Of a stretch of 64,000 nucleotides of DNA, positions 6,902 through 15,140 are shown piece by piece. Below the pieces are notes generated by a model that was not told where the DNA came from, made no database searches, and worked only from the letters and a program-made list of their open reading frames with translations. The stretch is from Subdoligranulum variabile (lineage in GTDB: Bacteria; Bacillota; Clostridia; Oscillospirales; Ruminococcaceae), in the NCBI RefSeq assembly GCF_025152575.1, contig NZ_CP102293.1, forward strand, positions 2,480,001 to 2,544,000, in the 5' to 3' direction. The translations under genes were made by a program, and so were the position numbers. The stretch's first letter is position 1. Each line of letters starts with the position of its first letter.

Positions 6902-8269
6902 TCAGTTTTTCAGCGCCTGCATGGGGGCGGGGATGCGTCCGCCGCGGTGGATCATGACGGCGGGGCTGTACTGGCTGATGGGCATGATGGGGGCGTGGCC
7001 CAGCAGGCCGCCGAAGTCCAGAACGTCCCCGGCCTTGTGGCCGATGGCGGGGATCACACGCACAGCGGTGGTCTTGCTGTTGACCATGCCGATGGCGGCT
7101 TCGTCGGCGATGAGGCCGCTGATGACTTCAGCCGAAGTGTCGCCGGGAATGACCACCATGTCGATGCCTACCGAGCAGACGGCGGTCATGGCTTCCAGCT
7201 TTTCCAGGGTCAGGCTGCCACAGTTGGCGGCCTGGATCATGCCGTCATCCTCCGATACCGGAATGAAGGCGCCGGACAGGCCGCCCACGTGGTTGGAGGC
7301 CATGACGCCACCCTTTTTGACGGCGTCGTTCAGCAGGGCCAGGCAGGCGGTGGTGCCGCAGCAGCCGCAGCTTTCCAGGCCCATCTCTTCCAGGATGTTG
7401 GCCACGCTGTCGCCGATGGCCGGGGTGGGGGCCAGGGACAGGTCGATGATGCCGGCGGGCACGCCCAGCCGTTCGCTGGCCAGGTTGGCCACCAGCTGAC
7501 CCAGACGGGTGATCTTGAAAGCGGTGCGTTTGACCAGTTCGGCCACCTCGTCCATGGGGGCGTCCTTGGGCAGTTTGGCCAGGGCAGCGCGCACAGCGCC
7601 GGGACCGGAAACGCCCACGTGGATCTCACAGTCCGGCTCACCGGGACCATGGAAGGCGCCGGCCATGAAGGGGTTGTCCTCCGGCGCATTGCAGAATACC
7701 ACGAGCTTGGCATCGCCCATGCACATGTTGTCCTTGGTCAGTTCGGCGGTTTCCCGGACCACCTGGCCCATCAGACGGACGGCATCCATGTTGATGCCGG
7801 ACTTGGTGGAACCGACGTTGACGCTGGAGCAGACCAGGTCGGTCTCTGCCAGCGCGCGGGGGATGGCCTCGATCAGTCGCTTGTCTCCGGCGGAGAAGCC
7901 CTTGTGGACCAGCGCGCCGAAGCCGCCGATGAAGTTGACGCCCACGGCCTTGGCGGCGCGGTCCAGCGCCTTGGCGTAGGCCACGGGATCGGCGTCGGGG
8001 GCGGCGCCCAGCAGCATGGCGATGGGGGTCACGCTGATGCGCTTGTTGACGATGGGCACACCGTACTCGGCGCTGATGCCGTCCACCACAGGGACCAGAT
8101 TGCCGGCCAGCCGGACGATCTTGTTGTAGATCTTCTCACAGGCTTTGTCGCCGTCGGGATCGATGCAGTCCAGCAGGCTGATGCCCATGGTGACGGTACG
8201 TACATCCAGATTTTCGGCGGTCAGCATCTCGATGGTCTCGAGGATATCGCCGCTGTTCAGAATTCTCAT
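6902..8269 (-). CDS. UPF0210/DUF711 (PFL-like) family protein
   Basis: This 455-residue UPF0210 protein begins [16 protein letters not shown] and contains [25 protein letters not shown] and [22 protein letters not shown]. The family is structurally related to glycyl-radical enzymes, but its reaction is unknown and no canonical radical glycine motif is obvious here. It lies 20 bases downstream of an ACT-domain gene, the conserved pairing in Firmicutes and archaea, which suggests control by a small-molecule ligand of the ACT protein. The length is normal for the family. Confidence 0.9.
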   Translation of the reverse strand: MRILNSGDILETIEMLTAENLDVRTVTMGISLLDCIDPDGDKACEKIYNKIVRLAGNLVPVVDGISAEYGVPIVNKRISVTPIAMLLGAAPDADPVAYAKALDRAAKAVGVNFIGGFGALVHKGFSAGDKRLIEAIPRALAETDLVCSSVNVGSTKSGINMDAVRLMGQVVRETAELTKDNMCMGDAKLVVFCNAPEDNPFMAGAFHGPGEPDCEIHVGVSGPGAVRAALAKLPKDAPMDEVAELVKRTAFKITRLGQLVANLASERLGVPAGIIDLSLAPTPAIGDSVANILEEMGLESCGCCGTTACLALLNDAVKKGGVMASNHVGGLSGAFIPVSEDDGMIQAANCGSLTLEKLEAMTAVCSVGIDMVVIPGDTSAEVISGLIADEAAIGMVNSKTTAVRVIPAIGHKAGDVLDFGGLLGHAPIMPISQYSPAVMIHRGGRIPAPMQALKN

Positions 8270-8289
8270 GGTCTGTATAGCCCTCCCCG

Positions 8290-8559
8290 TCAGATGGTAT
8301 GCATTGCGTCAAAGACTTCCTGGCGGGTCACGGTGACCTGCATCTTCATCTCTTCGCCCAGTGCGGCAAAACGGTCGCGCACAGCGGCGGGATCGGCGGT
8401 GCAGTGGTTCAGGCTCACCAGCATGATCATGCAGAACATCTCCTGCATGATGGACTGGGAGATATCTTCAATGTTGATGTTGAGTTCGGCGCAGACGGCG
8501 CTGACCTTGGCGACGACGCCCACGGTGTCGCGGCCGATGACGGTGATAACAGCTTTCAT
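8290..8559 (-). CDS. ACT domain protein (UPF0237)
   Basis: This 89-residue protein is a single ACT domain: [33 protein letters not shown], with the typical ligand-binding glycine loop GRDTVGV near residue 9. Single-domain ACT proteins usually bind amino acids or related metabolites and regulate a partner. Here the partner is presumably the UPF0210 protein encoded next in the operon. The ATG has a G-rich RBS (GAGGGGG) at a slightly long spacing. Confidence 0.9.
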   Translation of the reverse strand: MKAVITVIGRDTVGVVAKVSAVCAELNINIEDISQSIMQEMFCMIMLVSLNHCTADPAAVRDRFAALGEEMKMQVTVTRQEVFDAMHTI

Positions 8560-8592
8560 AGTACAATAGGCCCCCTCATTCAGAATGATTGT

Positions 8593-8621
8593 ATTATAGC
8601 AGAGTTTATCGGCAGGTGCAA
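8593..8621 (-). promoter_or_regulatory. Promoter of the ACT-UPF0210 operon
   Basis: On the minus strand TTGCAC (8616-8621), a 17-base spacer and TATAAT (8593-8598), about 34 bases upstream of the ACT start codon. Confidence 0.8.
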
Positions 8622-8633
8622 GGCGCGCAAAAC

Positions 8634-8663
8634 AAAACCGGGGGAGACCGAAGTCTCTCCCGG
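8634..8663 (-). terminator. Terminator of the trmL-degV operon
   Basis: An 11-bp stem (8638-8648 with 8653-8663, one G-T pair) with a CGAA loop, followed on the minus strand by a short T-run. Confidence 0.75.
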
Positions 8664-8676
8664 AAGAAGGATTCTG

Positions 8677-9579
8677 TTACGGCAGCTGGGGCGCATAGGC
8701 CTCCAGATGACGGGGCTTGCCCTTGAAGGCAATGGCGATGGCATCGGGACCGGTGTTGGCGCTGACGGCCGCACCCAACTGGAAGGTGGTCAGCGGAGCA
8801 TGGCCGAAGGTCTTCTTGCAGAGCTTGACCAGCTCGTCCCGCTTGGTCTTGCTGGAGGTGTAGCCAACGATGTAGGGCATGTCCCGCACATTGTCCACCC
8901 GGCTGGCCACCCATTTGACCATGGCAGGGGGGACCGCCGCGTCGCCGCGCACCTTGGCCTCCACCTTGGAGATGCCCTCGTTCAGGCTGATGATGGGCCG
9001 GATGCCCAGCAGGTCACCCACAACGGCGGCTGCCGCGCTGACGCGGCCGGATTTCTTCATCTGTTTCAGGCTGTAGGCGGCCAGGCAGACCTCCGCGCAG
9101 TCCAGGTTGTACATCATTTCGTCGATGCAGGTGGAAAGTTCTCCGCCGTTGCGCACCTTGCGGGCGCACTCACACAGATGCCAGCCGAACACCATGGAAT
9201 AGGTGTGGCTGTCCAGTACCTGAATGCGCAGCTTGTGGCCGGGACGTTCCTCGGCCAGCATCTCTACTGCCTTCAGGGCATTGTTGTAGGTGCTGGAACC
9301 GTTGCTGTTGATGCTCAGGTGCACCAGATCGGTGTAGCCTTCGTCCACATACCGCTCATAGATCTCGCACCACTGCAGCTGGGTGATGGCCGCCGTGGTG
9401 GGGACGCCCTGGGCGTCCCGCATGATCTGATAGAACTGGTCGTTGGTGAAATCCTTGCGTTCAATGTACTCGGTGCCATCTACATTGATGGGGAACCCTA
9501 TGACTTCGATTCCGTATTTTTCCGCAAGTTCCTGCGGAATGTCAGCGGAAGAGTCCGTCAAAAATCCGATTTTGCTCAT
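8677..9579 (-). CDS. DegV family fatty-acid-binding protein
   Basis: This 300-residue DegV/FakB-like protein has the N-terminal signature GFLTDSSADIPQELAEKYGIEVIGFPI. It also carries TTAAITQLQW and the STYNNA loop that contacts the lipid carboxylate. FakB proteins present fatty acids to the kinase FakA for phospholipid synthesis; several paralogues per genome are common, so chain specificity cannot be read. Its start overlaps the trmL stop by 4 bases (ATGA), so the two are translationally coupled. Confidence 0.9.
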   Translation of the reverse strand: MSKIGFLTDSSADIPQELAEKYGIEVIGFPINVDGTEYIERKDFTNDQFYQIMRDAQGVPTTAAITQLQWCEIYERYVDEGYTDLVHLSINSNGSSTYNNALKAVEMLAEERPGHKLRIQVLDSHTYSMVFGWHLCECARKVRNGGELSTCIDEMMYNLDCAEVCLAAYSLKQMKKSGRVSAAAAVVGDLLGIRPIISLNEGISKVEAKVRGDAAVPPAMVKWVASRVDNVRDMPYIVGYTSSKTKRDELVKLCKKTFGHAPLTTFQLGAAVSANTGPDAIAIAFKGKPRHLEAYAPQLP

Positions 9580-10085
9580 TGTACATCCTCACTCCATTCG
9601 TACCGGGTCAGCTGTCCGTGGGTCTCGAGCCCGGCAAAATCCCATTGCCGCAATACCTCGTACACACCGACGGCCACCGCGTTGGAAAGGTTCAAACAGC
9701 GTTCCCCGCGCCGCATGGGCATGCGCACACAGTCCGCTTCGTGCCGGACCAGCAGTTCTTCGGGCAGGCCGGCGTCCTCGCGGCCAAAGACCAGATACGC
9801 TCCATCGGGATACTGCACATCCACGTGGCGGCGCGGTCCCTTGGAGGTAAAATAAAAGAACGGCCCCTTGTTTTTGCTAAAGAAATCCGCAAGGTCCTTA
9901 TAATATGTTATATCAAGCTGGTGCCAATAGTCAAGACCGGCACGCTTTAATTTTTTGTCGTCGATGGCAAATCCCATCGGTCCCACCATGTGCAGCCGCG
10001 CTCCGGTTACCGCGCAGGTACGTGCAATATTGCCGGAGTTCTGGGGGATCTGCGGCTCCACCAGTACAATGTTTACGGTTGGCAT
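9576..10085 (-). CDS. trmL: tRNA (cytidine/uridine-2'-O)-methyltransferase TrmL
   Basis: This 169-residue SPOUT-class methyltransferase modifies the wobble ribose of tRNA-Leu. It starts VNIVLVEPQIPQNSGNIARTCAVTG; the C-terminal knot motifs LVFGREDAGLPEELL and MPMRRGERCLNLSNAVAVGVYEVLRQ bind SAM. Its size matches TrmL/YibK rather than longer TrmH proteins. It is first in a two-gene operon with degV, and an AGGAAG RBS lies seven bases before ATG. Confidence 0.92.
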   Translation of the reverse strand: MPTVNIVLVEPQIPQNSGNIARTCAVTGARLHMVGPMGFAIDDKKLKRAGLDYWHQLDITYYKDLADFFSKNKGPFFYFTSKGPRRHVDVQYPDGAYLVFGREDAGLPEELLVRHEADCVRMPMRRGERCLNLSNAVAVGVYEVLRQWDFAGLETHGQLTRYEWSEDVQ

Positions 10086-10125
10086 CGTTTCACTTCCTGT
10101 TTTTTCCGGCAGCGGCCCGGCGGGC

Positions 10126-10962
10126 TCACTGCGTCATCAGTTTGGGCAGGGCGGCTTCCAGCCAGACTCCCAGCCGTTCGTCGGCGCCTTCCGGCGTCAT
10201 CCGGATGCAGTCCGCCACAAAGGCGGCAGCGGCCTGGACGGCGGCCTGGGGCACATTGCCCTGGAGAATCCGCCCTACCAGTACGGCGCCGAAGATGTCG
10301 CCGGTGCCGTGGTACATCCGCGGGATCAGCGGCGTTTTGACAAAATATCCCTGGCCGCCCCGGGCGGCGCCCACGCAGCCGATGCAGCGCCCGCCCGAAA
10401 CACCGGTCACGCCGGTGACCACCACCTGGGGTGCGATGCGGGTAAGCCGGGCCGTCTGCTCGGCGGCCTGTTCGGCACTGCCCACGCCGGGCAGCGGATC
10501 CCCCAGCAGCAGGGCGGCTTCGGTGACGTTGGGAGTGATGAGGTCCGCCTTGCTGCACAGATTGTACATGGCGGGGACCATCTCGGCGCCAAGACCTTTG
10601 TACAGCCGGCCGCTGTCGCCCAGCACAGGGTCCACCACTTTGAGTGCCTGAGGCCACAGCTCGAAGGCCTGCTCCACCAGTTTGGCCTGGGTAGGATCGG
10701 CTAAGTACCCGGAGTAGATGCAGTCAAAGCGCAGTCCCAGGCGGTGGTAGTGTGCCAGGGCGGCGGGGCCGTACCCGGGATTGGAGAGCTTGGCAGGAGA
10801 ACCCAGCCCGCCGGTGTGGGTGGAGAGAACGGCGGTGGGCAGGGCCACGGCCTGCACGCCCAGGCAGGACAGCACAGGCACAATGACCGACAGGGCCGCC
10901 CGGCCGAATCCGGGCAGGTCATGGATGGCTAATACGGTTTTGGGTGCGTTGGACATAGACAA
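10126..10962 (-). CDS. pdxY: Pyridoxamine/pyridoxal kinase
   Basis: This 278-residue ribokinase-superfamily enzyme phosphorylates pyridoxal or pyridoxamine in B6 salvage. The start TVLAIHDLPGFGRAALSVIVPVLS is the PdxY/PdxK signature. TPNVTEAALLLG and the anion-hole motif HGTGDIFGAVLVGR (near residue 230) complete it. It lies 40 bases upstream of trmL on the same strand. The protein contains several Gly/Ala expansions but no break. Pyridoxal versus pyridoxamine preference cannot be read from sequence. Confidence 0.88.
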   Translation of the reverse strand: MSMSNAPKTVLAIHDLPGFGRAALSVIVPVLSCLGVQAVALPTAVLSTHTGGLGSPAKLSNPGYGPAALAHYHRLGLRFDCIYSGYLADPTQAKLVEQAFELWPQALKVVDPVLGDSGRLYKGLGAEMVPAMYNLCSKADLITPNVTEAALLLGDPLPGVGSAEQAAEQTARLTRIAPQVVVTGVTGVSGGRCIGCVGAARGGQGYFVKTPLIPRMYHGTGDIFGAVLVGRILQGNVPQAAVQAAAAFVADCIRMTPEGADERLGVWLEAALPKLMTQ

Positions 10963-11136
10963 AGATCCTTCTGTTGTGTGATTTCTCTACGATTCTATCA
11001 CAAACGGGCCCACAAAAAAAGGCGTATCGGGGCGAAAGAAAACTTTTCCCTGTCTTTTTCGGGGCAAAATCCGCATAAAACGGCGGGAACGGCACATGAT
11101 AAGGCCGTACCTGAAAAACCAAAGGAGGGGCACGTT

Positions 11137-11310
11137 ATGAATGTTTCCACAATGGCTTCGGCGGCTGTCGGCATGGCGGTGGGCGCCGCGGTGATGGGCA
11201 TGGCTACCCAGGACCGCCGTCAGATGCGCAAGACCGTCCATAAGCTGGCCAAAGGCGCGGAAAAGACCCTGGTGGATCTGGACAAAGCTGTGCAGCAGAT
11301 GCACTGGTGA
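11137..11310 (+). CDS. Small conserved-looking protein with hydrophobic N-terminus
   Basis: This 57-residue protein was chosen because ATG 11137 follows an excellent AAAGGAGGGG site at a six-base spacing. A Gly/Ala/Met-rich hydrophobic segment (residues 7-23) precedes a positively charged amphipathic helix (RRQMRKTVHKLAKGAEKTL). It resembles small membrane-anchored or nucleoid-like proteins of Ruminococcaceae, but I cannot name a family. It has its own terminator and is divergent from the pyridoxamine kinase gene, so it is probably a stand-alone gene. Confidence 0.75.
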   Translation: MNVSTMASAAVGMAVGAAVMGMATQDRRQMRKTVHKLAKGAEKTLVDLDKAVQQMHW

Positions 11311-11313
11311 CGC

Positions 11314-11344
11314 AAAAAGCTCCCGGCTCATTGCCGGGAGCTTT
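11314..11344. terminator. Bidirectional terminator
   Basis: A perfect 12-bp stem (11316-11327 with 11333-11344) with a 5-base loop lies between the convergent small gene and serA, with A- and T-tracts on the two sides. Confidence 0.85.
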
Positions 11345-11360
11345 GCTGTTTGCAGGAAGA

Positions 11361-12521
11361 TTACAGGATGCGCACACGGATGGCAGGCTCGATGCCGCTG
11401 AGCTCGGCTGCCAGCGTGTCGGAAATCTCGCCGGTCACATCCAGCAGGGTGTAGGCGATGTCCTTTTTGCTCTTGTTGACCATATTTTCGATGTTGAGGT
11501 GCGCGGCGGTCAGAATACCGGTGATGGCCGAGATGGCACCCGGAGCATTCTTGTGGATGATGCAGATGCGGCGGCCGCCTACCCGGGGCTGGCTCACATC
11601 CGGCAGGTTGACGCTGTGGGTGATGTTGCCGTTTTTCAGGTAATCGCTGAGCTCGGCGGCGGCCATCACGGCACAGTTGGTTTCGCTTTCCGGCGTGCTG
11701 GCGCCCAGGTGAGGCGTGCACTCCACGCCCTTGACACCCAGCAGCTCCTCGGTGGGGAAGTCGCAGAAGTAGTGGGCCACCTTGCCGCTGTCCAGGGCGT
11801 CCAGCAGGGCGGCATTGTCCACCAGTTCGCCGCGGGCGAAGTTCAGTACCCGCACACCGTCCTTGCACATGGCCAGGGTCTGGGCGTTGATGGTATGGCG
11901 GGTGGTGGGCAGGTAGGGCACATGGATGGTCAGGTAATCGCAGCGGGGCAGCATATCGCCCAGCGTGACGCAGTGCTGTACGCTGCGGGAGAGGCTCCAC
12001 GCGGCATCGATGGAAATGTACGGGTCATAGCCCAGCACTTCCATGCCCAGCGAAACGGCGGCGTTGGCCACCCGGGCGCCGATGGCACCCAGGCCGATGA
12101 CGCCCAGCGTCTTGCCACGCAGTTCGGGGCCTACAAATTGCTTTTTACCCTTCTCCACATCCTTGGCAATGGTGTCGCGGCCTTTCAGGCCCTGGGCCCA
12201 CTGGACGGCGTCCACCATGTTGCGGCTGCCGGCAATGAGGGCACCCACCACCAGTTCCGCCACAGCGTTGGCGTTGGCGCCCGGGGTGTTGAACACCACG
12301 ATGCCGGCGTTGGTGCATTCCTCGATGGGAATGTTGTTGGTGCCGGCGCCAGCCCGGGCGATGGCCAGCAGGCTTTCGGGCAGAGGCATCTCGTGCATGT
12401 CGGCACTGCGCACCAGAATGCCCTGGGGCGCGGCGGCTTCGTTGTCGATCTCGAACTGGCTGGCGGGCAGCTTGGCCAGGCCCACCGGCGAAATAGCGTT
12501 CAGCGTTTTGATGGTATACAT
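11361..12521 (-). CDS. serA: D-3-phosphoglycerate dehydrogenase
   Basis: This 386-residue enzyme catalyses the first step of serine synthesis (3-phosphoglycerate to 3-phosphohydroxypyruvate). The NAD-binding motif GVIGLGAIGARVANAA lies near residue 140, with the catalytic region NFARGELVD and CTPHLGASTPESE (His of the relay). A C-terminal ACT domain (about residues 315-386, ICIIHKNAPGAISAITGIL) would bind serine for feedback inhibition. The short form lacks the intervening domain of long SerA enzymes. It follows serC by 21 bases in a two-gene operon. Confidence 0.94.
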   Translation of the reverse strand: MYTIKTLNAISPVGLAKLPASQFEIDNEAAAPQGILVRSADMHEMPLPESLLAIARAGAGTNNIPIEECTNAGIVVFNTPGANANAVAELVVGALIAGSRNMVDAVQWAQGLKGRDTIAKDVEKGKKQFVGPELRGKTLGVIGLGAIGARVANAAVSLGMEVLGYDPYISIDAAWSLSRSVQHCVTLGDMLPRCDYLTIHVPYLPTTRHTINAQTLAMCKDGVRVLNFARGELVDNAALLDALDSGKVAHYFCDFPTEELLGVKGVECTPHLGASTPESETNCAVMAAAELSDYLKNGNITHSVNLPDVSQPRVGGRRICIIHKNAPGAISAITGILTAAHLNIENMVNKSKKDIAYTLLDVTGEISDTLAAELSGIEPAIRVRIL

Positions 12522-12542
12522 AATGATCGTCCTCTTCCTGCT

Positions 12543-13640
12543 TTATTGGTGCTCTTTGCGGAACTGCTCCATGAACGCCACCAGTTTGTCCACACCTTCG
12601 GCGGGCATGGCGTTGTAGATGGAAGCGCGCATGCCGCCCACCAGGCGGTGCCCCTTCAGGTTGACGAAGCCGGCTTCGGTGGCGGCGGCGCAGAACGCCT
12701 TGTCGGTGTCGGCGTCGGGGCTGGTGAAGGTCACGTTCATCAGGCTGCGGTATTCCTTCTGCACCGGGTTGTGGTAGAAATCCTGGCTGTCCAGATAATC
12801 GTAGAGCACCTTGGCTTTGGCCTCGTTGCGGCGCTTCATCTCTTCCAGACCACCCACTTCGTGCTCCAGGTAATCCATCACCAGACCGGTCATGTAGATG
12901 CACCAGCAGGGAGGAGTGTTGTACATGCTGTCTTTCTCCAGCAGGGTGGTGTAGTTCATCATGGTGGGAATCTGAGCGGGGGTGATACCCTTGGCGCTCT
13001 TGCCCAGCAGGTCTTCCCGCACGATGGCTACGGCCATGCCGGCGGGGGCAACGTTCTTCTGTACACCGAAATAGATGACGCCGTACTTGCTCACGTCCAC
13101 CGGTTCAGAGCAGATCATCGAGCTCATGTCCGCTACCAGGGGGATTCCATCCACCTGGGGAACGTCCACGTATTTGGTGCCGAAGATCGTGTTGTTCTGG
13201 CAGATATGGATGTAACTGGCGTTGGGGTCATAATCGATGGCTTTCACGTCGGGAATGTAGGTGAAATTCTTGTCCTTGCTGCTGGCCGCGATGCGGGCGG
13301 TGCCGAACTTGGCGGCTTCCTCGGCAGCCTTCTTGCTGAAGTTGCCGGTGACCAGGTAATCGGCGGTGCCGGTGGTCAGGAAGTTCAGCGGAACCATGGC
13401 AAACTGCTGGGTGGCGCCGCCCTGGAAAAATCCCACTTTGTAATTGTCGGGAATGTTCAGCACCCGGCGCAGGGAGGCTTCGGTGTTCTGGATGATCTCG
13501 TCGAACCATTTGCTGCGATGGCTCATCTCCATCACGCTCATGCCGGAACCGTGATAATCCAGCAACTCGGCCTGGGCGGTTTTCAGAACAGCTTCCGGCA
13601 GCATCGACGGACCGGCGCTGAAGTTGTATACTCTTGCCAT
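12543..13640 (-). CDS. serC: Phosphoserine aminotransferase
   Basis: This 365-residue PLP-dependent class V aminotransferase makes phosphoserine. It begins RVYNFSAGPSMLPEAVL, the SerC signature. The PLP lysine lies in YFGVQKNVAPAGMAV near residue 195, and the C-terminus has GGMRASIYNAMPAEGVDKLV. It is the first gene of serC-serA, with a GGAGG-type RBS just upstream. No serB-type phosphatase gene is adjacent. Confidence 0.95.
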   Translation of the reverse strand: MARVYNFSAGPSMLPEAVLKTAQAELLDYHGSGMSVMEMSHRSKWFDEIIQNTEASLRRVLNIPDNYKVGFFQGGATQQFAMVPLNFLTTGTADYLVTGNFSKKAAEEAAKFGTARIAASSKDKNFTYIPDVKAIDYDPNASYIHICQNNTIFGTKYVDVPQVDGIPLVADMSSMICSEPVDVSKYGVIYFGVQKNVAPAGMAVAIVREDLLGKSAKGITPAQIPTMMNYTTLLEKDSMYNTPPCWCIYMTGLVMDYLEHEVGGLEEMKRRNEAKAKVLYDYLDSQDFYHNPVQKEYRSLMNVTFTSPDADTDKAFCAAATEAGFVNLKGHRLVGGMRASIYNAMPAEGVDKLVAFMEQFRKEHQ

Positions 13641-13720
13641 GATGGTTTCCTCCGTTCAAACAATACAAATGGCAGCGCGCTGGGCGGCTGCCTGTGCCGC
13701 GCCGCTGCGGCTATGCATTT

Positions 13721-13749
13721 ATTATACGGAGGTGCATCCGGGGCGGCAA
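13721..13749 (-). promoter_or_regulatory. Probable serC-serA promoter
   Basis: On the minus strand TTGCCG (13744-13749), a 17-base spacer and TATAAT (13721-13726), leaving a leader of about 75 bases. The leader contains a GC-rich inverted repeat (GGCAGC...GCTGCC, about 13671-13692). Confidence 0.6.
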
Positions 13750-13835
13750 GCGGGCAAAATCCCGAAAAAAGAAAGCAAAAAAGCGAGGTGTTTCTGTAAA
13801 ACGGCAAAGTGTTTTTAATAGAAAAACAGTATATA

Positions 13836-13847
13836 CTACAAATGTAG
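13836..13847. promoter_or_regulatory. BlaI/MecI-type operator 1
   Basis: CTACAAATGTAG is a perfect dyad of the TACAnnTGTA class bound by BlaI/MecI/CopY repressors. It overlaps a rightward TATACT (13832-13837) that could be a distal promoter of the repressor gene. It lies 83 bases upstream of operator 2. Confidence 0.7.
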
Positions 13848-13903
13848 AAGAATTTGGATCTGCATATAAAAATGACAGCCTTTATTTTGTGCAATATGCC
13901 TAC

Positions 13904-13933
13904 TGGACAAAATAACTACTACAAATGTAAAAT
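13904..13933 (+). promoter_or_regulatory. Autoregulated promoter of the BlaI-type gene, with operator 2
   Basis: TGGACA (13904-13909), an 18-base spacer and TAAAAT (13928-13933). Operator 2, TACAAATGTA (13920-13929), covers the end of the spacer and the start of the -10, so bound repressor would block RNA polymerase. Confidence 0.65.
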
Positions 13934-13949
13934 ATAAATCGTAATACTA

Positions 13950-13961
13950 CTACAAATGTAG
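13950..13961. promoter_or_regulatory. BlaI/MecI-type operator 3
   Basis: A second exact CTACAAATGTAG dyad lies 31 bases (three helical turns) after operator 2 and just before the repressor RBS, in the transcribed leader. Side-by-side dimer binding is expected. Confidence 0.75.
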
Positions 13962-13974
13962 AAAAGAGGCTTTT

Positions 13975-14367
13975 ATGGAGATCTTATCTCGCAGGGAAGA
14001 ACAGGTTATGGTGGCACTCTGGGACTGCGGCCGGGCTGCCACCCGGCGGGAAATCGCGGCCAAACTGCCGCCGGAATGCCGTTGGGCGGATACTACTTTA
14101 TTGAATTTTCTTTTGCGGCTGGAGAAAAAATCGTTTCTCCGCACGGAAAAACAGGGCAACAAAAACCTGTATACACCGCTGGTGCGCAGGCTGACCTACT
14201 GCGGTGCTGTCAGTGAGGCTCATCTGCAGACATTGTACGGCGGCGATCTGCGCCGCTTTGTGCGGGCATTGGCCGATACCGACCGCATCGGCTATGCAGA
14301 TATCGAACGCCTGCTGCGTTGGCTGGGGGAGTATCAGGCCGCCAATCCCGAATACGATTACGAGTGA
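13975..14367 (+). CDS. BlaI/MecI/CopY-family transcriptional repressor
   Basis: This 130-residue protein has the family winged helix at residues 1-75: LSRREEQVMVALWDCG, then DTTLLNFLLRLEKKSFL. A dimerisation tail follows. Relatives repress beta-lactamase or copper genes and are usually released by proteolysis from a BlaR1/MecR1-type M56 sensor. No such sensor or beta-lactamase gene is present here, so the repressor is orphan. Three matching operators upstream show autoregulation. Its 3' end overlaps the convergent DUF4130 gene by 10 bases, so no target gene follows on its strand. Confidence 0.88.
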   Translation: MEILSRREEQVMVALWDCGRAATRREIAAKLPPECRWADTTLLNFLLRLEKKSFLRTEKQGNKNLYTPLVRRLTYCGAVSEAHLQTLYGGDLRRFVRALADTDRIGYADIERLLRWLGEYQAANPEYDYE

Positions 14368-15140
14368 GCACCCGGCTCTGCGGGCAGATCGGGACGCATC
14401 TCGCACATGTCGGGCCGGAACCGTTTGAAGACGTGCCCTTGCTGCAGCCGTTCGTTGCGGCGCTCCTCGATGGTCAGCGCCTTGAAAAAGCGCTTCCAGA
14501 GTGACTGCCAGTTCAGTTCGGCTTCGTCTGTGCAGGGCGTATAGTGCTCCATCGCCAGATATTGCACCCGACGATCGCGGCGCAGCAAGGCGGAGCCGTG
14601 GGTGGCATCGAAGATCAGAAAATCCTCGTCAGGCAGCCGACTGCAGAAATGTCCCCGCAAAAGGGGCAGTACGTGGTGCTTGGGATGGATCACGGTACCC
14701 AACATGCCGTCCCGTTCCTCAAAGCGGATGAATTCGATGTAGCGGTGGGCCTCACAGTTGACGGCCCTTTCGATGGCAAACGCATCGGCGGCGTCGGCAT
14801 TGCCCAGCATCTGGGCGGCCCGCGGCCCAACATCAAAGCAAAGGCGGGCAAAGCGCAGCAGCTTCAGGTCCTTGCCGGGATCGGTGCACAAAAAACCGGT
14901 GGTGATGCGATCCCGCACCACCGGACCCAGCCGCTCCAGACCGGAAGCCACACGCCGGGCACGGACAGGATCGGTGGCAATTTCCCGCATGCCGAACAGA
15001 GTCATCTGGGCCTCCTCAGGAGGACAGACGGCGGCCGGAATCTCCCGACGGGAAAAGCTCTCGAAAATACAGCACAGGAAACCTGGAAAACTGCCGTCGT
15101 AGTGGTAGGCAGTGTCGGTTACATTCGCTTGGTAAGGCAT
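14358..15140 (-). CDS. TIGR03915/DUF4130 family DNA-metabolism protein
   Basis: This 260-residue protein has the family features AYHYDGSFPGFLCCIFESF near residue 12 and FVRFxE-like VNCEAHRYIEFIRFEE near residue 140. HPKHHVLPLLRGHFCSRLPDEDFLIFDATHGS follows at its centre. Members are always next to a TIGR03916 radical SAM protein and are predicted to act in DNA repair or modification; the reaction is unknown. Its start lies inside the radical SAM gene (22-base overlap) with GGAGGAGG seven bases upstream, so translation is coupled. Confidence 0.88.
   Translation of the reverse strand: MPYQANVTDTAYHYDGSFPGFLCCIFESFSRREIPAAVCPPEEAQMTLFGMREIATDPVRARRVASGLERLGPVVRDRITTGFLCTDPGKDLKLLRFARLCFDVGPRAAQMLGNADAADAFAIERAVNCEAHRYIEFIRFEERDGMLGTVIHPKHHVLPLLRGHFCSRLPDEDFLIFDATHGSALLRRDRRVQYLAMEHYTPCTDEAELNWQSLWKRFFKALTIEERRNERLQQGHVFKRFRPDMCEMRPDLPAEPGAHS

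Noticed and set aside
6890..8569. A 559-codon rightward open frame
   Set aside because: It lies antisense to the ACT-UPF0210 operon, has no RBS, and has the Gly/Ala/His/Gln-rich composition expected of a GC-rich shadow frame.
11307..13799. An 830-codon rightward open frame
   Set aside because: It is antisense to serC-serA, which have full motifs and a promoter; there is no RBS, and the predicted protein is low-complexity His/Gln/Gly.
13694..13915. A 73-codon rightward open frame upstream of the BlaI-type gene
   Set aside because: It crosses the serC promoter and operator 1, has no RBS and is very lysine-rich without any pattern.
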